22,050 nucleotides of DNA from Gammaproteobacteria bacterium (GTDB lineage: Bacteria > Pseudomonadota > Gammaproteobacteria > Arenicellales > Arenicellaceae), in contig JAUHZM010000011.1 of the NCBI GenBank assembly GCA_030426005.1, forward strand, positions 1-22,050, read 5' to 3'. Below are positions 1 to 7,838 of this stretch, piece by piece. Position numbers and translations under genes: made by a program. Positions within the stretch are counted from its first letter, which is position 1, and every line of letters begins with the position of its first letter. The notes under the pieces were generated by a model that was not told the origin of the DNA, did not search any database, and saw nothing but the letters and a program-made list of their open reading frames with translations.

Positions 1-477
1 AAAGCAAACAATAGCCTGGCACCAGATCAAGTCAACGTAGACGACTACTGGGGAATCTATATTGGCGGTGGCGCTGGCCCTGTGTTCGACGTGGCACACG
101 ACGCAGGCGTGCAAAACCTGATCGCGCAACTGTATGAGTCCGGTGGCATCCTCGGAGCAGGCGGACATGGCTCTGCCGGGTTCGCGAATGTGAAATTATC
201 GACAGGGGAATACCTGGTAAAAGGCAAACGCATTGCGGCCTTTCCAGACTCCACCGAGAAGACGAAACCTTGGGCCAAACAAGGCACCTTGCTGCCTTTC
301 TTAGTCGAGAGTCAGTTAAACAAACATGGCGCGATCGCGCTGAATAAAGAAACCATCGCCGACAAACGTGACGTCATCATCGATCAGCGTATCGTCTCAA
401 CCATGTTTCTGCCTTCCGCAGCTTTGGTTGCCAAGGAAATGATTCTGTTAAACGAACGGATGCAAAACGATGACTAA
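1..477 (+). CDS. DJ-1/PfpI-like protein, C-terminal part (partial)
   Basis: The reading frame is open from base 1 and stops with TAA at 475-477, so the N-terminus lies outside the window. The visible protein follows the DJ-1/PfpI (class I glutamine amidotransferase-like) pattern: an IYIGGGAGPVFD strand-turn, then an elbow reading GAGGHGSAG, then FANVKLSTGEYLVKGKRI and a late aromatic-Pro-Asp turn. In active family members the elbow normally holds a Cys just before the conserved His-Gly. Here that codon (163-165, GGA) is Gly, and the usual PGGHG turn reads GGGAG. Family members act as glyoxalases, deglycases, proteases or chaperones, but losing the nucleophile argues against Cys chemistry here. 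A GTG at 82 is only an internal valine. Family membership is fairly sure; the function is unknown. Confidence 0.75.
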   Translation, partial: KANNSLAPDQVNVDDYWGIYIGGGAGPVFDVAHDAGVQNLIAQLYESGGILGAGGHGSAGFANVKLSTGEYLVKGKRIAAFPDSTEKTKPWAKQGTLLPFLVESQLNKHGAIALNKETIADKRDVIIDQRIVSTMFLPSAALVAKEMILLNERMQNDD

Positions 478-484
478 CTAGATT

Positions 485-528
485 GCCAGGTTCTCCCTAA
501 CAGATACGGTCCTTTGTGAGAACTTGCC
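485..528. terminator. weak hairpin between convergent genes
   Basis: Imperfect inverted repeat with arms at 485-495 (GCCAGGTTCTC) and 518-528 (GAGAACTTGCC) and a loop of about 22 bases, lying between two convergent stop codons. A moderately T-rich stretch follows on the plus strand. The arms hold a 6-bp GC-containing core and the loop is long, so this is a weak candidate for a bidirectional terminator. Confidence 0.25.
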
Positions 529-535
529 TCGGTTG

Positions 536-2629
536 TTATTCAGCCAAGGTAAGTTCAACAATTTCTTTCTTCGCTGCGACGACGTAGGTGAGCAATAGCA
601 AATCACCTCGAGTATCAGTTAAGTAGTCGATATTTTTTGGCAGGAAATTTAACAGTGTGAACTCATCATGCGCGAGGCTGTATTTCCATAGTTGGAAGTC
701 TTCGTTAACGCCGTAGAGAGTTTCACCATCCAAGATAAAACGCTTATCACTGCCCTGTGCAATCAAGGGTGCAATTAAAGCATCTTCGACCACGTCGGAT
801 CGCCAGTACTGATTCGTATGGTCTAGATAAATAAATTGACCCGCGTCGCTGACCGCTGCCCAAACCACGCCGTTGTCTCTAAGCTTGATGTGCTCCCCAG
901 CAGCAAGGTCTAACTGTGCAAAAACTTCATTCCCTTGCTCCAGCATGTTGACCACAGCAATGTTGCTGTCACTGTTCCAGTAGAATAAATTTGTGATCGG
1001 GCCGCTCGTAATGGAACGCTGTTCAGCCCCATTTAACGGTATCACAATCAGCAGGCCATCAGCATTGAGCAACAAGCTTGAGCCGTCATGAGACCAGCGG
1101 AAGCCACGAATTCTTGAGTCCAACGGCAAATGAGTTAATTGAGTCAGAGTGCCTTCATCACTTAACCATAGCTGTTCAGTGCCGGTACGTGTCGACTTAA
1201 ACGCTATGGCATGCCCGCCCGGCTGAAATACACCGTCTGCATCACCAGAGTTTGAACGCGCAATGTTGGTAATTTGATTTTCAGAAATAGGTGGTGAAAG
1301 AGGATTCTCCAGTTTCGACAGATCAAGCGTACCAATATCGCTGTCATAGACTCCTTTGATGGCAAGCGCCTTGTCGGGCTTCGGCCCGAATAGCGGTGTT
1401 CCCATGGCTTGATCCAAGGGCAACATGATACGTTGAACCTCTCCTTCGTGCGACAATGAAAACAATTGCCGACCGGTACTGAAAATCAATGACGATTCAT
1501 TCGGTACGAATCTAGGGTAAAACGTTTTATACGCCGAAATTGCTGGATGTTCGTGGACTTTATTGCTTGAAACTCGTTCCCCGTCACTCGTTACTAGCTC
1601 CACGATGGGCTGGTTTAATTCATCGACAAGAATGAGCCCAATTCGCGGCTCCGTCGGCGCGATATCAAAGCTGCGTATGCTCCCTGTTTGAGGCTGATAA
1701 AGAATTTCGCTCTTCGAGTCGGCGACGGAAAACTTTAATAACTGCCACTGATTGGTGGGGTTGTGCATTAGCACAAGTGCTTCGTCCGAGAGCCACTGGG
1801 GAGAGCTTATCTGGGCACTCTTGCAAGTCTTTAGTGTGGAGACAACCGAATTCCCTTCTAACGCATTTATGAAGTCTAAGCTTTTTAATGAAAAACACGG
1901 CGTTGCAGGCTGAGGTGTATCACAACGCTCGCGTTCGATAAAAGCCAACTGTCTGCCATTTGGTGAGAGGCTTAAGCTGCCGTAGTTTCCCCAAGGAGTT
2001 AGCAATGTTTCTTGTTGCGATCCAAGGTGCTTGGCCCAGATGCGGCTACGACAAAACTTCTCGTGATAGCGATTAAAAATGATGTACTCGCCATCCGCTG
2101 AATAAATCGCATTAAACTCCTTGTTGTCGGTAGCGGTCAGAGCTTGAATCGACTTTATCGACAAGCTCTTCGTACCTTGAACTTGTTTAAACAGCATCGC
2201 CGCGCCCATTACAACGACGATGCCTAAGAAGCTCAAGAACAGCTTTTTATTGCGCGGCATCGGTGCAGGATTGGAGGCTGGTAAAGATATCGATGCACCG
2301 CCGTCACGGCTGTCCTGCCAGCTCACCGTAAGCTCCAAACTGTATCCGCGCTTTGAATGCGTTTTTATGACTCTCTGTTGTTTAGCATCATCATCAAACG
2401 CCTTTCGCAGCTGCGCGATGCTGCGTTGTAATGTGTTGGGGCTAACGATGGAGTTCTTCCAGACATGATCAAGCAACTCATCCTGAGTCACCACTGACCC
2501 CTGTTTTTTCGCTAACAGCGTTAAAACGGCGAGTGCTTTAGGCGCTAAAGTGAGCACCGTTTCGTGGCGCGTAATTTGATTTCTAGTCAGGTCGATATAT
2601 CGATCGCCAACCCAGTATTGCAATGCCAT
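536..2629 (-). CDS. CadC-like membrane-anchored winged-helix regulator with PD40/TolB-like propeller
   Basis: A 697-residue one-component regulator. Residues 1-100 form an OmpR/PhoB-type winged helix, with the helix pattern around KALAVLTLLAKKQGSVVTQD, a recognition-helix region near VSPNTLQRSIAQLRKAF and the C-terminal hairpin KRGYSLEL. A linker leads to a single membrane span at about 129-147. The remaining 550 residues are periplasmic and carry repeated short beta motifs of the PD40/TolB type, such as LSLSPNGRQLAF, GVFQPGGHAIAFKSTR and FRWSHDGSSLLL, expected to fold as a beta-propeller sensor. In ToxR/CadC-type proteins the cytoplasmic domain binds DNA while tethered to the membrane. The start ATG has a weak AGGG about 10 bases upstream. 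The gene is divergent from the hydrolase gene at 2763, so it may regulate that gene (inferred from position). The ligand is unknown. Confidence 0.85.
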   Translation of the reverse strand: MALQYWVGDRYIDLTRNQITRHETVLTLAPKALAVLTLLAKKQGSVVTQDELLDHVWKNSIVSPNTLQRSIAQLRKAFDDDAKQQRVIKTHSKRGYSLELTVSWQDSRDGGASISLPASNPAPMPRNKKLFLSFLGIVVVMGAAMLFKQVQGTKSLSIKSIQALTATDNKEFNAIYSADGEYIIFNRYHEKFCRSRIWAKHLGSQQETLLTPWGNYGSLSLSPNGRQLAFIERERCDTPQPATPCFSLKSLDFINALEGNSVVSTLKTCKSAQISSPQWLSDEALVLMHNPTNQWQLLKFSVADSKSEILYQPQTGSIRSFDIAPTEPRIGLILVDELNQPIVELVTSDGERVSSNKVHEHPAISAYKTFYPRFVPNESSLIFSTGRQLFSLSHEGEVQRIMLPLDQAMGTPLFGPKPDKALAIKGVYDSDIGTLDLSKLENPLSPPISENQITNIARSNSGDADGVFQPGGHAIAFKSTRTGTEQLWLSDEGTLTQLTHLPLDSRIRGFRWSHDGSSLLLNADGLLIVIPLNGAEQRSITSGPITNLFYWNSDSNIAVVNMLEQGNEVFAQLDLAAGEHIKLRDNGVVWAAVSDAGQFIYLDHTNQYWRSDVVEDALIAPLIAQGSDKRFILDGETLYGVNEDFQLWKYSLAHDEFTLLNFLPKNIDYLTDTRGDLLLLTYVVAAKKEIVELTLAE

Positions 2630-2696
2630 GCGGTGTCGCCCTATTGAAGCTTGTCGATTGTGCAGTTATCTGAGACTACCACCAATTAAACGACAG

Positions 2697-2710
2697 CAAA
2701 CCTTGGTTTG
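2697..2710. promoter_or_regulatory. palindrome in the divergent intergenic region
   Basis: CAAACC-TT-GGTTTG has perfect 6-bp arms with a 2-base centre. It lies between the divergent regulator and hydrolase genes, about 50 bases before the hydrolase start. Its position fits an operator for the neighbouring winged-helix regulator. That is inference from location, and a chance palindrome of this size is possible. Confidence 0.3.
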
Positions 2711-2762
2711 ATTAATGAAGGATGAATTCACCAAGAAATCAGGTAAACGTCAGGTTTTTTGA

Positions 2763-4752
2763 ATGTGTTCTACTGAAAATGACACGCCAACTAACAACCG
2801 AGTCAGTCGCCCTATGTATCAGCGTGTCATTCTAGGCCTCATTTTTTGTATTGCGTTTTCAAGTAGCCTTGCATCCGAATCCAAGGGATTTCAAATACCC
2901 AGAACCGAGATAGTCCCTATTAAAGACAGTGTCTCAGGTGGTCAGTATGAGTTGTATATAAAACTGCCACAGACCTATTCAGACAGTTCCAAGACTCACT
3001 ATCCGGTGATCTATTTTACCGACGCGGATTGGCATATCGAACAATTATCCGTCGCCCAAGAATACTTGTTAAATGACGTTATCTTGGTCGGCATTTCATG
3101 GCAAAAAGATATGCCTACGAACTTAGTTAAAGAAGTCGGCCCCTACGTGAGTCGCTTTCGCGACTACACATTGTTGGAAACGAAAAATGCAGACCGGCAA
3201 ACTAAATACCAATTCGGCAAAGCCAGCAGTCACCTACGATTTATCCGCGAACAAGTGATCCCATACGTAGAGAAAAACTATCGTACCAACCCTCACAATC
3301 GAAGTTACTTTGGCTATTCAGCTGGCGGAGAGTTTGGAAGTTATATAGCAGTAGCTCAGCCAGATACGTTCAATAATTACATACTCGGCAGCCCATCTCT
3401 CAAAGGTAGCATTCCTTACTTAACCGAACTCTTGAGCAACTCGAAGTCCAAACAGGTTGAGATAGGCGCGAATATTTACATTACACATGGCTCCTTGGAA
3501 CAAGAGCTGAATGGCTATGTCGATCAATACATCGCACTGTTGAACAGCGCAGGTAGTGAGAAGCTATTCATTTCCAAAGTCGAAATTGAAGGTAGCCATC
3601 AGACCGCTTTCCCCATGACTGGAGTACGCGGCGTAAGCTGGTTGTCTAACTTAATAAACGAAGCACTGGCGGAACCGACTGACGTTACATTTCGAGACCT
3701 CTCACCCTTAAAATTGGAATTTGTCGACGCTAGCCCCGCTGACCTAAACGATTCTATTCCTGTTGGCGTGTTAGGTCATGATGCTGGTGAGCAAGGTATG
3801 ATTCTGGCATTGGCTCGTGAGATTGCCGACCAAAAATACGCTCGCGTTGATAGCCTACTCATTGCCCATAAAGGCAAGCTGCTATTCGAATCGTATTATC
3901 TACGCGGTCGCAGGAACATGGCTCATCCACAGGCATCCGCAACCAAAGCTTACACGGGGTTGGCTCTGGGTAGAGCCATTCAAATGGGCTATTTGACTAT
4001 GGATGATCTGCAACGACCCGTTATTAGCTTCCTTAATGATCTTGATAAAACCAAACTCGTCAAGGGCGCCGAATTGGTGACACTGCATCACGCGTTAACC
4101 ATGACGTCAGGCTTACGCATTCCGGAAGGTATCATGGACGAGCTGGAGAAAAATCCTGCTCCATTACAAGGTCAAGGTCTGGTACAAGCCTATTTTGAAC
4201 ACAGCGCACCGGTAACGCCGGAGTCGCAAACGTTTCTGTATCAAGGCAGCGACCCATCGATGGTTATGCAGGTATTGGAAGCGGTAGTGCCTGGCAGCGC
4301 CAAAGAGTTTATCGAGCAAGAGCTGTTGGCCAAACTGAACATCACGACATTCGACTGGAAGAACGATGTAAGCGGTCTGCCAAGCGCTGGTTCTGGCTCC
4401 GATATGACGTCGCGCAATATGCTCAAATGGGGCATGCTGGTCAAAAACAAGGGAAAATGGCAAGGCGAACAATTAGTCCCAGAAGCGTATCAAAGTGATC
4501 CACATAGAGCCCGAGGATATCTTCTTCACGAATGACATCGTCACCAACCCTGGCTATGGTTATTTTTGGTGGCAAGCGGTTTTAATGCATGATGGAAAAC
4601 GCTACCTCAGCCGATCAGCACAAGGAGGCGGCGGGCAATATATTATTTTGATCGATGAACTAGACTTGATTGTGGTCACCACGGGTCATGATCGAGAAAT
4701 GCGGCCGCTGCGGTTAACCGCGGAGAAAATTCTGCCCGCTTTCATGGAATAG
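2763..4752 (+). pseudogene. secreted esterase plus beta-lactamase-fold hydrolase, interrupted by a one-base frameshift
   Basis: The first frame (2763-4535) encodes an export signal with hydrophobic core at residues 21-37, preceded by a 17-residue extension; ATG at 2814 is an alternative start. An esterase D/IroE-like alpha/beta hydrolase domain follows (about 45-300), with nucleophile motif GYSAG (Ser186) and candidate His279 in EGSHQ. Then comes a serine beta-lactamase/esterase-fold domain from about 345 with SATK (Ser392, Lys395), where Tyr493 may be the second-motif Tyr. The frame ends in an unrelated tail after Gln577. The missing family C-terminus, with YGYFWW and GGGGQYIILIDELDLIVV, continues in the next frame from 4495 to TAA at 4752. 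Removing one A at 4492-4494 joins them into about 662 residues with no other break. It is either a true inactivating frameshift or a sequencing/assembly error. No slippery heptamer or pseudoknot is evident. Confidence 0.8.
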
Positions 4753-4852
4753 TTCAGCGGCGGTGCAGCAAATGAAAACCAACAGTTCATTCTAACTACG
4801 CAAGGCCTGCCCTGATTTTAAAGAACAGAAGCAGGTCTGATATTTAAACTAT

Positions 4853-4886
4853 TATGACCTTCCTTGGTTACCGTTCCTAGGTCATA
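4853..4886. repeat. inverted repeat TATGACCT / AGGTCATA
   Basis: Perfect 8-bp arms at 4853-4860 and 4879-4886 with an 18-base centre. It sits between the convergent hydrolase gene and acyl-CoA dehydrogenase gene. No clear T-run follows on the plus strand. It may be part of a terminator zone or a binding site, and no role can be assigned. Confidence 0.35.
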
Positions 4887-4898
4887 AAACAGATAACG

Positions 4899-4928
4899 CA
4901 CGCTGCGCTACCCTCTGAGCGCAGCGTG
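4899..4928 (-). terminator. strong hairpin after the acyl-CoA dehydrogenase gene
   Basis: A perfect 11-bp GC-rich stem, CACGCTGCGCT (4899-4909) with AGCGCAGCGTG (4918-4928), and an 8-base loop. It begins 7 bases beyond the stop codon of the minus-strand acyl-CoA dehydrogenase gene. On the minus strand the stem is followed by CGTTATCTGTTTTATG, which is T-rich but not a clean T-run. This is a good candidate intrinsic terminator for that gene, and it could also stop readthrough from the hydrolase gene. Confidence 0.6.
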
Positions 4929-4935
4929 TCAAGAA

Positions 4936-6066
4936 TCAGCGTCCTAAAATACTCCGGGCTACAATTTCTTTCATGATTTCGGTACTGCCCGCGTAGATCG
5001 TCTGCACGCGCGCATCGCGATAGAAACGTGAAATCGGGTACTCATCGGTGTAGCCATAGCCACCGAACAATTGTAGGCATTCACTGATCACACGTACTTG
5101 CATATCAGTCGCTGCGTATTTGAGCATCGCCGCGTCTTCCACCGTCATCTCGTCACGCTTAAACTTCGCTAGGCACTTCTCCATCAGCGCGCGACACAAC
5201 TCCAATTCCGTTTTGGCTTCGGCCAGCTTAAATCGGGTATTCTGAAATTTAGCTACCGACTGACCGAAGGCTTGACGCTCGGTCACGTAGTCCACGGTCA
5301 AGTCCAAGGCACCTTGCACGTGACCAATCGCCTGCACGGCTACACCTAGGCGCTCACGTGGAAGCTCGCTCATCATATAGGCAAAGCCGTGCCCTTCTTT
5401 ACCCAATAAAGCATCCGCGGGCACACGTACATCTGAGAAAAAGAGTTCTGCGGTGTCGCCACTATGTTGACCCATCTTCTCGATCTTTTTGCCTTTTTCA
5501 AACCCAGGCAGGCTAGTGTCTACCAAAAACAAAGACACGCCTTTAGCTCCTTTATCTGGGTCGGTTTTGGCCGCCACCACCACCATGTCAGCATGAATAC
5601 CGTTGGTGATAAACACCTTGGAGCCGTTAATGATGTAGTCGTCGCCATCGCGCACAGCACGAGTTCGTAGCGCGGCCAAATCACTGCCTGCACTTGGCTC
5701 CGTCATGCCTAAGGCTGTCACGATCTCACCCGACGCCATTCCCGGCAACCACTGCTGCTTTTGCGCGTCAGTGCCCATGTTTAAAATATAAGGCGCCACA
5801 ATATTGGCGTGAATGTTGTAGGCCGACGCCAAGGCGTGATAGCCCATGCGGCACATCTCTTCCTGCACCATCAAGCTCACGTCAAAGTCAGCTTCCGCAC
5901 CACCGTACTCCGCCTCGAAGTCCACCAGCAGCAATCCCGCACCGCCCATCACGGGCCAGAACGACTTGGGCATTAATTTATCCGCCTCCCATTGCTCAAT
6001 ATTCGGCTCAACTTCAGCTTGCAAAAAGCGCTGCACCATATCTCGAAATTCGTTCAACATGTCCAT
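4936..6066 (-). CDS. acyl-CoA dehydrogenase, long-chain/isovaleryl type
   Basis: A 376-residue flavoprotein of the usual length for the family. It oxidises an acyl-CoA to the trans-2-enoyl-CoA using FAD, in fatty acid or branched-chain acid breakdown in the cytoplasm. Visible signatures are TALGMTEPSAGSDLAAL (117-133) and GSKVFITNG (148-156) for FAD/substrate binding, and GGYGYTDEYPISRFYRDAR near 335-353. At the position of the MCAD catalytic Glu376 this protein has Ala (YAGSTEIM, 358-365). It has Glu238 in ELPRERL, the position used as base in isovaleryl- and long-chain acyl-CoA dehydrogenases. It therefore belongs to that subgroup; exact chain length cannot be read. The gene stands alone. 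The start ATG has only a modest GCGAG upstream, and a second ATG lies two codons inside. Confidence 0.93.
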   Translation of the reverse strand: MDMLNEFRDMVQRFLQAEVEPNIEQWEADKLMPKSFWPVMGGAGLLLVDFEAEYGGAEADFDVSLMVQEEMCRMGYHALASAYNIHANIVAPYILNMGTDAQKQQWLPGMASGEIVTALGMTEPSAGSDLAALRTRAVRDGDDYIINGSKVFITNGIHADMVVVAAKTDPDKGAKGVSLFLVDTSLPGFEKGKKIEKMGQHSGDTAELFFSDVRVPADALLGKEGHGFAYMMSELPRERLGVAVQAIGHVQGALDLTVDYVTERQAFGQSVAKFQNTRFKLAEAKTELELCRALMEKCLAKFKRDEMTVEDAAMLKYAATDMQVRVISECLQLFGGYGYTDEYPISRFYRDARVQTIYAGSTEIMKEIVARSILGR

Positions 6067-6196
6067 CTAAATATTCTCGCTGCGAAAGGGTCACGGCGGA
6101 CCGCGTGATTTTGGTGCACCATCCTAACCAAGCCGCCCACGCTGGGCAATCGTTTAATATCTGGTATTGGTTTGGTTTATAGTGGTGAAGTCTCGA

Positions 6197-6298
6197 ATGC
6201 GACTATTAGTCACTCAGCCAGAAGCCATTGGCACCGACTTAGGTGCAAAACACCACACAGGCTGGAATTCAGCCTACAAGAATCTCAAATTTGAGTAA
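6197..6298 (+). other. possible 33-codon ORF upstream of the small membrane protein
   Basis: An ATG at 6197 opens 33 codons (MRLLVTQPEAIGTDLG...KNLKFE) ending in TAA at 6296-6298, six bases before the next start. A GGTGAAG lies about 6 bases upstream. The frame is open from 6158 with a hydrophobic lead-in, so this could also be the decayed end of an older gene. No family is recognised. The evidence is only a plausible start and spacing. Confidence 0.2.
6284..6295. promoter_or_regulatory. perfect 12-bp palindrome before the 6305 start
   Basis: CTCAAATTTGAG is a perfect palindrome ending 9 bases before the ATG at 6305. A second short hairpin, AGGCTG-GAATT-CAGCCT, lies just upstream at 6259-6275. 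Together they could form an operator or leader structure for the small gene, or they could be chance. Confidence 0.25.
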
Positions 6299-6304
6299 GT
6301 ACAA

Positions 6305-6553
6305 ATGCAATCAATTTCTTTGGCAGACGTATTAGCAATCATCGCAATGCTTGTGGCAGGGATATCTGGGCTGATTGTCTTTGATAGCGAAGGCGCTGAT
6401 AATCTATCCAACTCGTTTGAAAAATTCTTTTTTCACTTACTTGGGCCATTTTCGGTCGCCTATACTTCCAAGCATTTGACTAGGAGGGGCAAGTTATGGA
6501 TGACAGCATTTTTGCTTGCCATAACATATTTGTTAGTCTGGGTGATTCTTTAA
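6305..6553 (+). CDS. small two-span membrane protein, unknown
   Basis: An 82-residue protein with two clear hydrophobic segments, about 6-25 (ADVLAIIAMLVAGISGLIVF) and 65-82 (reaching the C-terminus, ending LLVWVIL). A polar middle carries a third weakly hydrophobic stretch around 42-52. Positive residues (KHLTRRGK) before the last span suggest that loop is cytoplasmic. The start ATG follows a GAGTAAG stretch that could serve as a weak ribosome site. I recognise no family. The gene lies in an otherwise poorly coding tract, so it may be an orphan or recently acquired gene. Confidence 0.5.
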   Translation: MQSISLADVLAIIAMLVAGISGLIVFDSEGADNLSNSFEKFFFHLLGPFSVAYTSKHLTRRGKLWMTAFLLAITYLLVWVIL

Positions 6554-7038
6554 CTAAAATCTGTAACAATCACACACCGCGACCAATGCCTTAGGCCTCT
6601 GCATCGGGAATTGCCCATGGATTAAGTATTCATTCTTATCTCAGCAATACTGATTATCACTGCAGGTTCTCTAGTCGATCATTTTCGGCTGTTTAAAATC
6701 GCACGGAGCAGGGGCTAAGCTGACATCTGCGACTACGCAAGATCATTTGATTTTCGAAACACAAATACCAAAATCATGCGTGCAGTGTTTAATGAAGTTC
6801 AAACGTGGGCTGGGAAATACGATGGAGCTCCTTTAACCACGCTGGATGCATAACGCATTGCTAGTAGTACCGCTCGATTCAAAAACTAGGGTTGGCCACA
6901 CAAATTTCACTATAACAACAAAGCAAAACCACTTGCTCGGCGTTGGATAGTGTCGTTACTATCATACACATGCACTGGACTAAAGAACGATTAAAGCCGC
7001 TTCGCACCCGAAGTGGTTTTTATTTGCGCAGCGAGAAC
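6554..7038 (+). other. long gap with only short coding-like pieces
   Basis: No confident gene. One frame holds two neighbouring stretches. 6626-6718 reads as a hydrophobic peptide (VFILISAILIITAGSLVDHF...) with no standard start codon, because a stop lies directly before it. 6719-6853 contains ATG 6776 and reads MRAVFNEVQTWAGKYDGAP... to TAA. Both look more like protein than random sequence but have no family I recognise. They may be remnants of a decayed gene or tiny unannotated peptides. From 6943 a TTG opens the frame of the next gene, but the likely start is 7039. Confidence 0.3.
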
Positions 7039-7686
7039 ATGACTCGCCTCGAAGTGTTCTCAGACACGGCGTTTGCATTCGCGCTGACTATGCTGGTTGT
7101 ATCCGTGGGCTCAATTCCAAGCAACCACAGTGAACTCATCTTAGCGCTTAAGAATGTGCCTGCTTTTTTTCTGAGCTTCGTGCAGATTGTGGCCTTTTGG
7201 TGGGCCCACCGAGTGTGGAGTCAGCGCTACGGTTTGGAGAGCACCACTGCCACTGTCCTAACGCTGTCAATGATCTTCACCATACTGGTATTTATTTACC
7301 CCCTGCGCTTGATCTATTCTGGCCTTTGCCAGTTTATAAGCGGCGGTTGGCTGCCTGGCGAATTCAGCGTCAATAGCAATCGAGAATTCGCGGACCTGTT
7401 TGTGATCTATGGTGTTGGGTATGCCTTGTTAACCGCGATACTGACATTGTTGTATTTGCATGCCTACCGCCAGCGAGGCGAGCTAGCTCTCACCGAATTT
7501 GAATCCGTTAAGACCAAAAAAATGGTTGCCGTATTCTTGATTCAAGTGGTATTCGGCGTGCTCTCAGCGTTATTCGCACTACTCTCACCTCCTGACATTG
7601 CCATCTACGCGGGGTTTGTCTACATCGGCCTAGGCGTCTTTATCCCCTTGGCAAATGTCGCATACGAGAGAGAAGTATCCCGCTAA
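7039..7686 (+). CDS. TMEM175-family potassium channel-like protein
   Basis: From ATG 7039 the protein has 215 residues and begins MTRLEVFSDTAFAFALTMLV, matching the first pore-lining helix of TMEM175 proteins (R-x-E-x-FSD followed by a hydrophobic run). Further spans follow: about 40-60 (VPAFFLSFVQIVAFWWAH), 75-98, 115-145 and two near the C-terminus, consistent with the six-span bacterial form. Bacterial members form tetrameric, weakly selective K+ channels gated by a hydrophobic constriction rather than a GYG filter. The frame extends upstream to TTG 6943 and ATG 6970, but that 32-residue extension is polar and lacks a ribosome site, so 7039 with GCGAG just upstream is preferred. The gene is not clearly in an operon. 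Confidence 0.78.
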   Translation: MTRLEVFSDTAFAFALTMLVVSVGSIPSNHSELILALKNVPAFFLSFVQIVAFWWAHRVWSQRYGLESTTATVLTLSMIFTILVFIYPLRLIYSGLCQFISGGWLPGEFSVNSNREFADLFVIYGVGYALLTAILTLLYLHAYRQRGELALTEFESVKTKKMVAVFLIQVVFGVLSALFALLSPPDIAIYAGFVYIGLGVFIPLANVAYEREVSR

Positions 7687-7838
7687 AGATTCTTGTGTCG
7701 ACATTTGGACTATACATAGAAATCCAATGCGGTCGACTCGAGGGCTTATATCGAACCCCATGACAAAATCCACCCTGGATCACAGTCTGACCATCCAAGG
7801 AACCGCACACGGTCGGGCATCGAAATATTGATAGACAC

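Noticed and set aside
4485..4540. Programmed ribosomal frameshifting as the cause of the split hydrolase
   Set aside because: The site CAAAGTGATCC is not a recognised slippery heptamer and I see no stimulatory structure nearby; mutation or sequence error is simpler.
5694..6182. Plus-strand ORF of 162 codons opposite the acyl-CoA dehydrogenase gene
   Set aside because: Pro/Ser/Arg-rich composition typical of the antisense of a coding frame, no motif, and fully inside a certain gene for most of its length.
6943..7038. Longer start (TTG 6943) for the TMEM175-like gene
   Set aside because: No ribosome site, and the extra residues are not part of the family; the family N-terminus matches ATG 7039.
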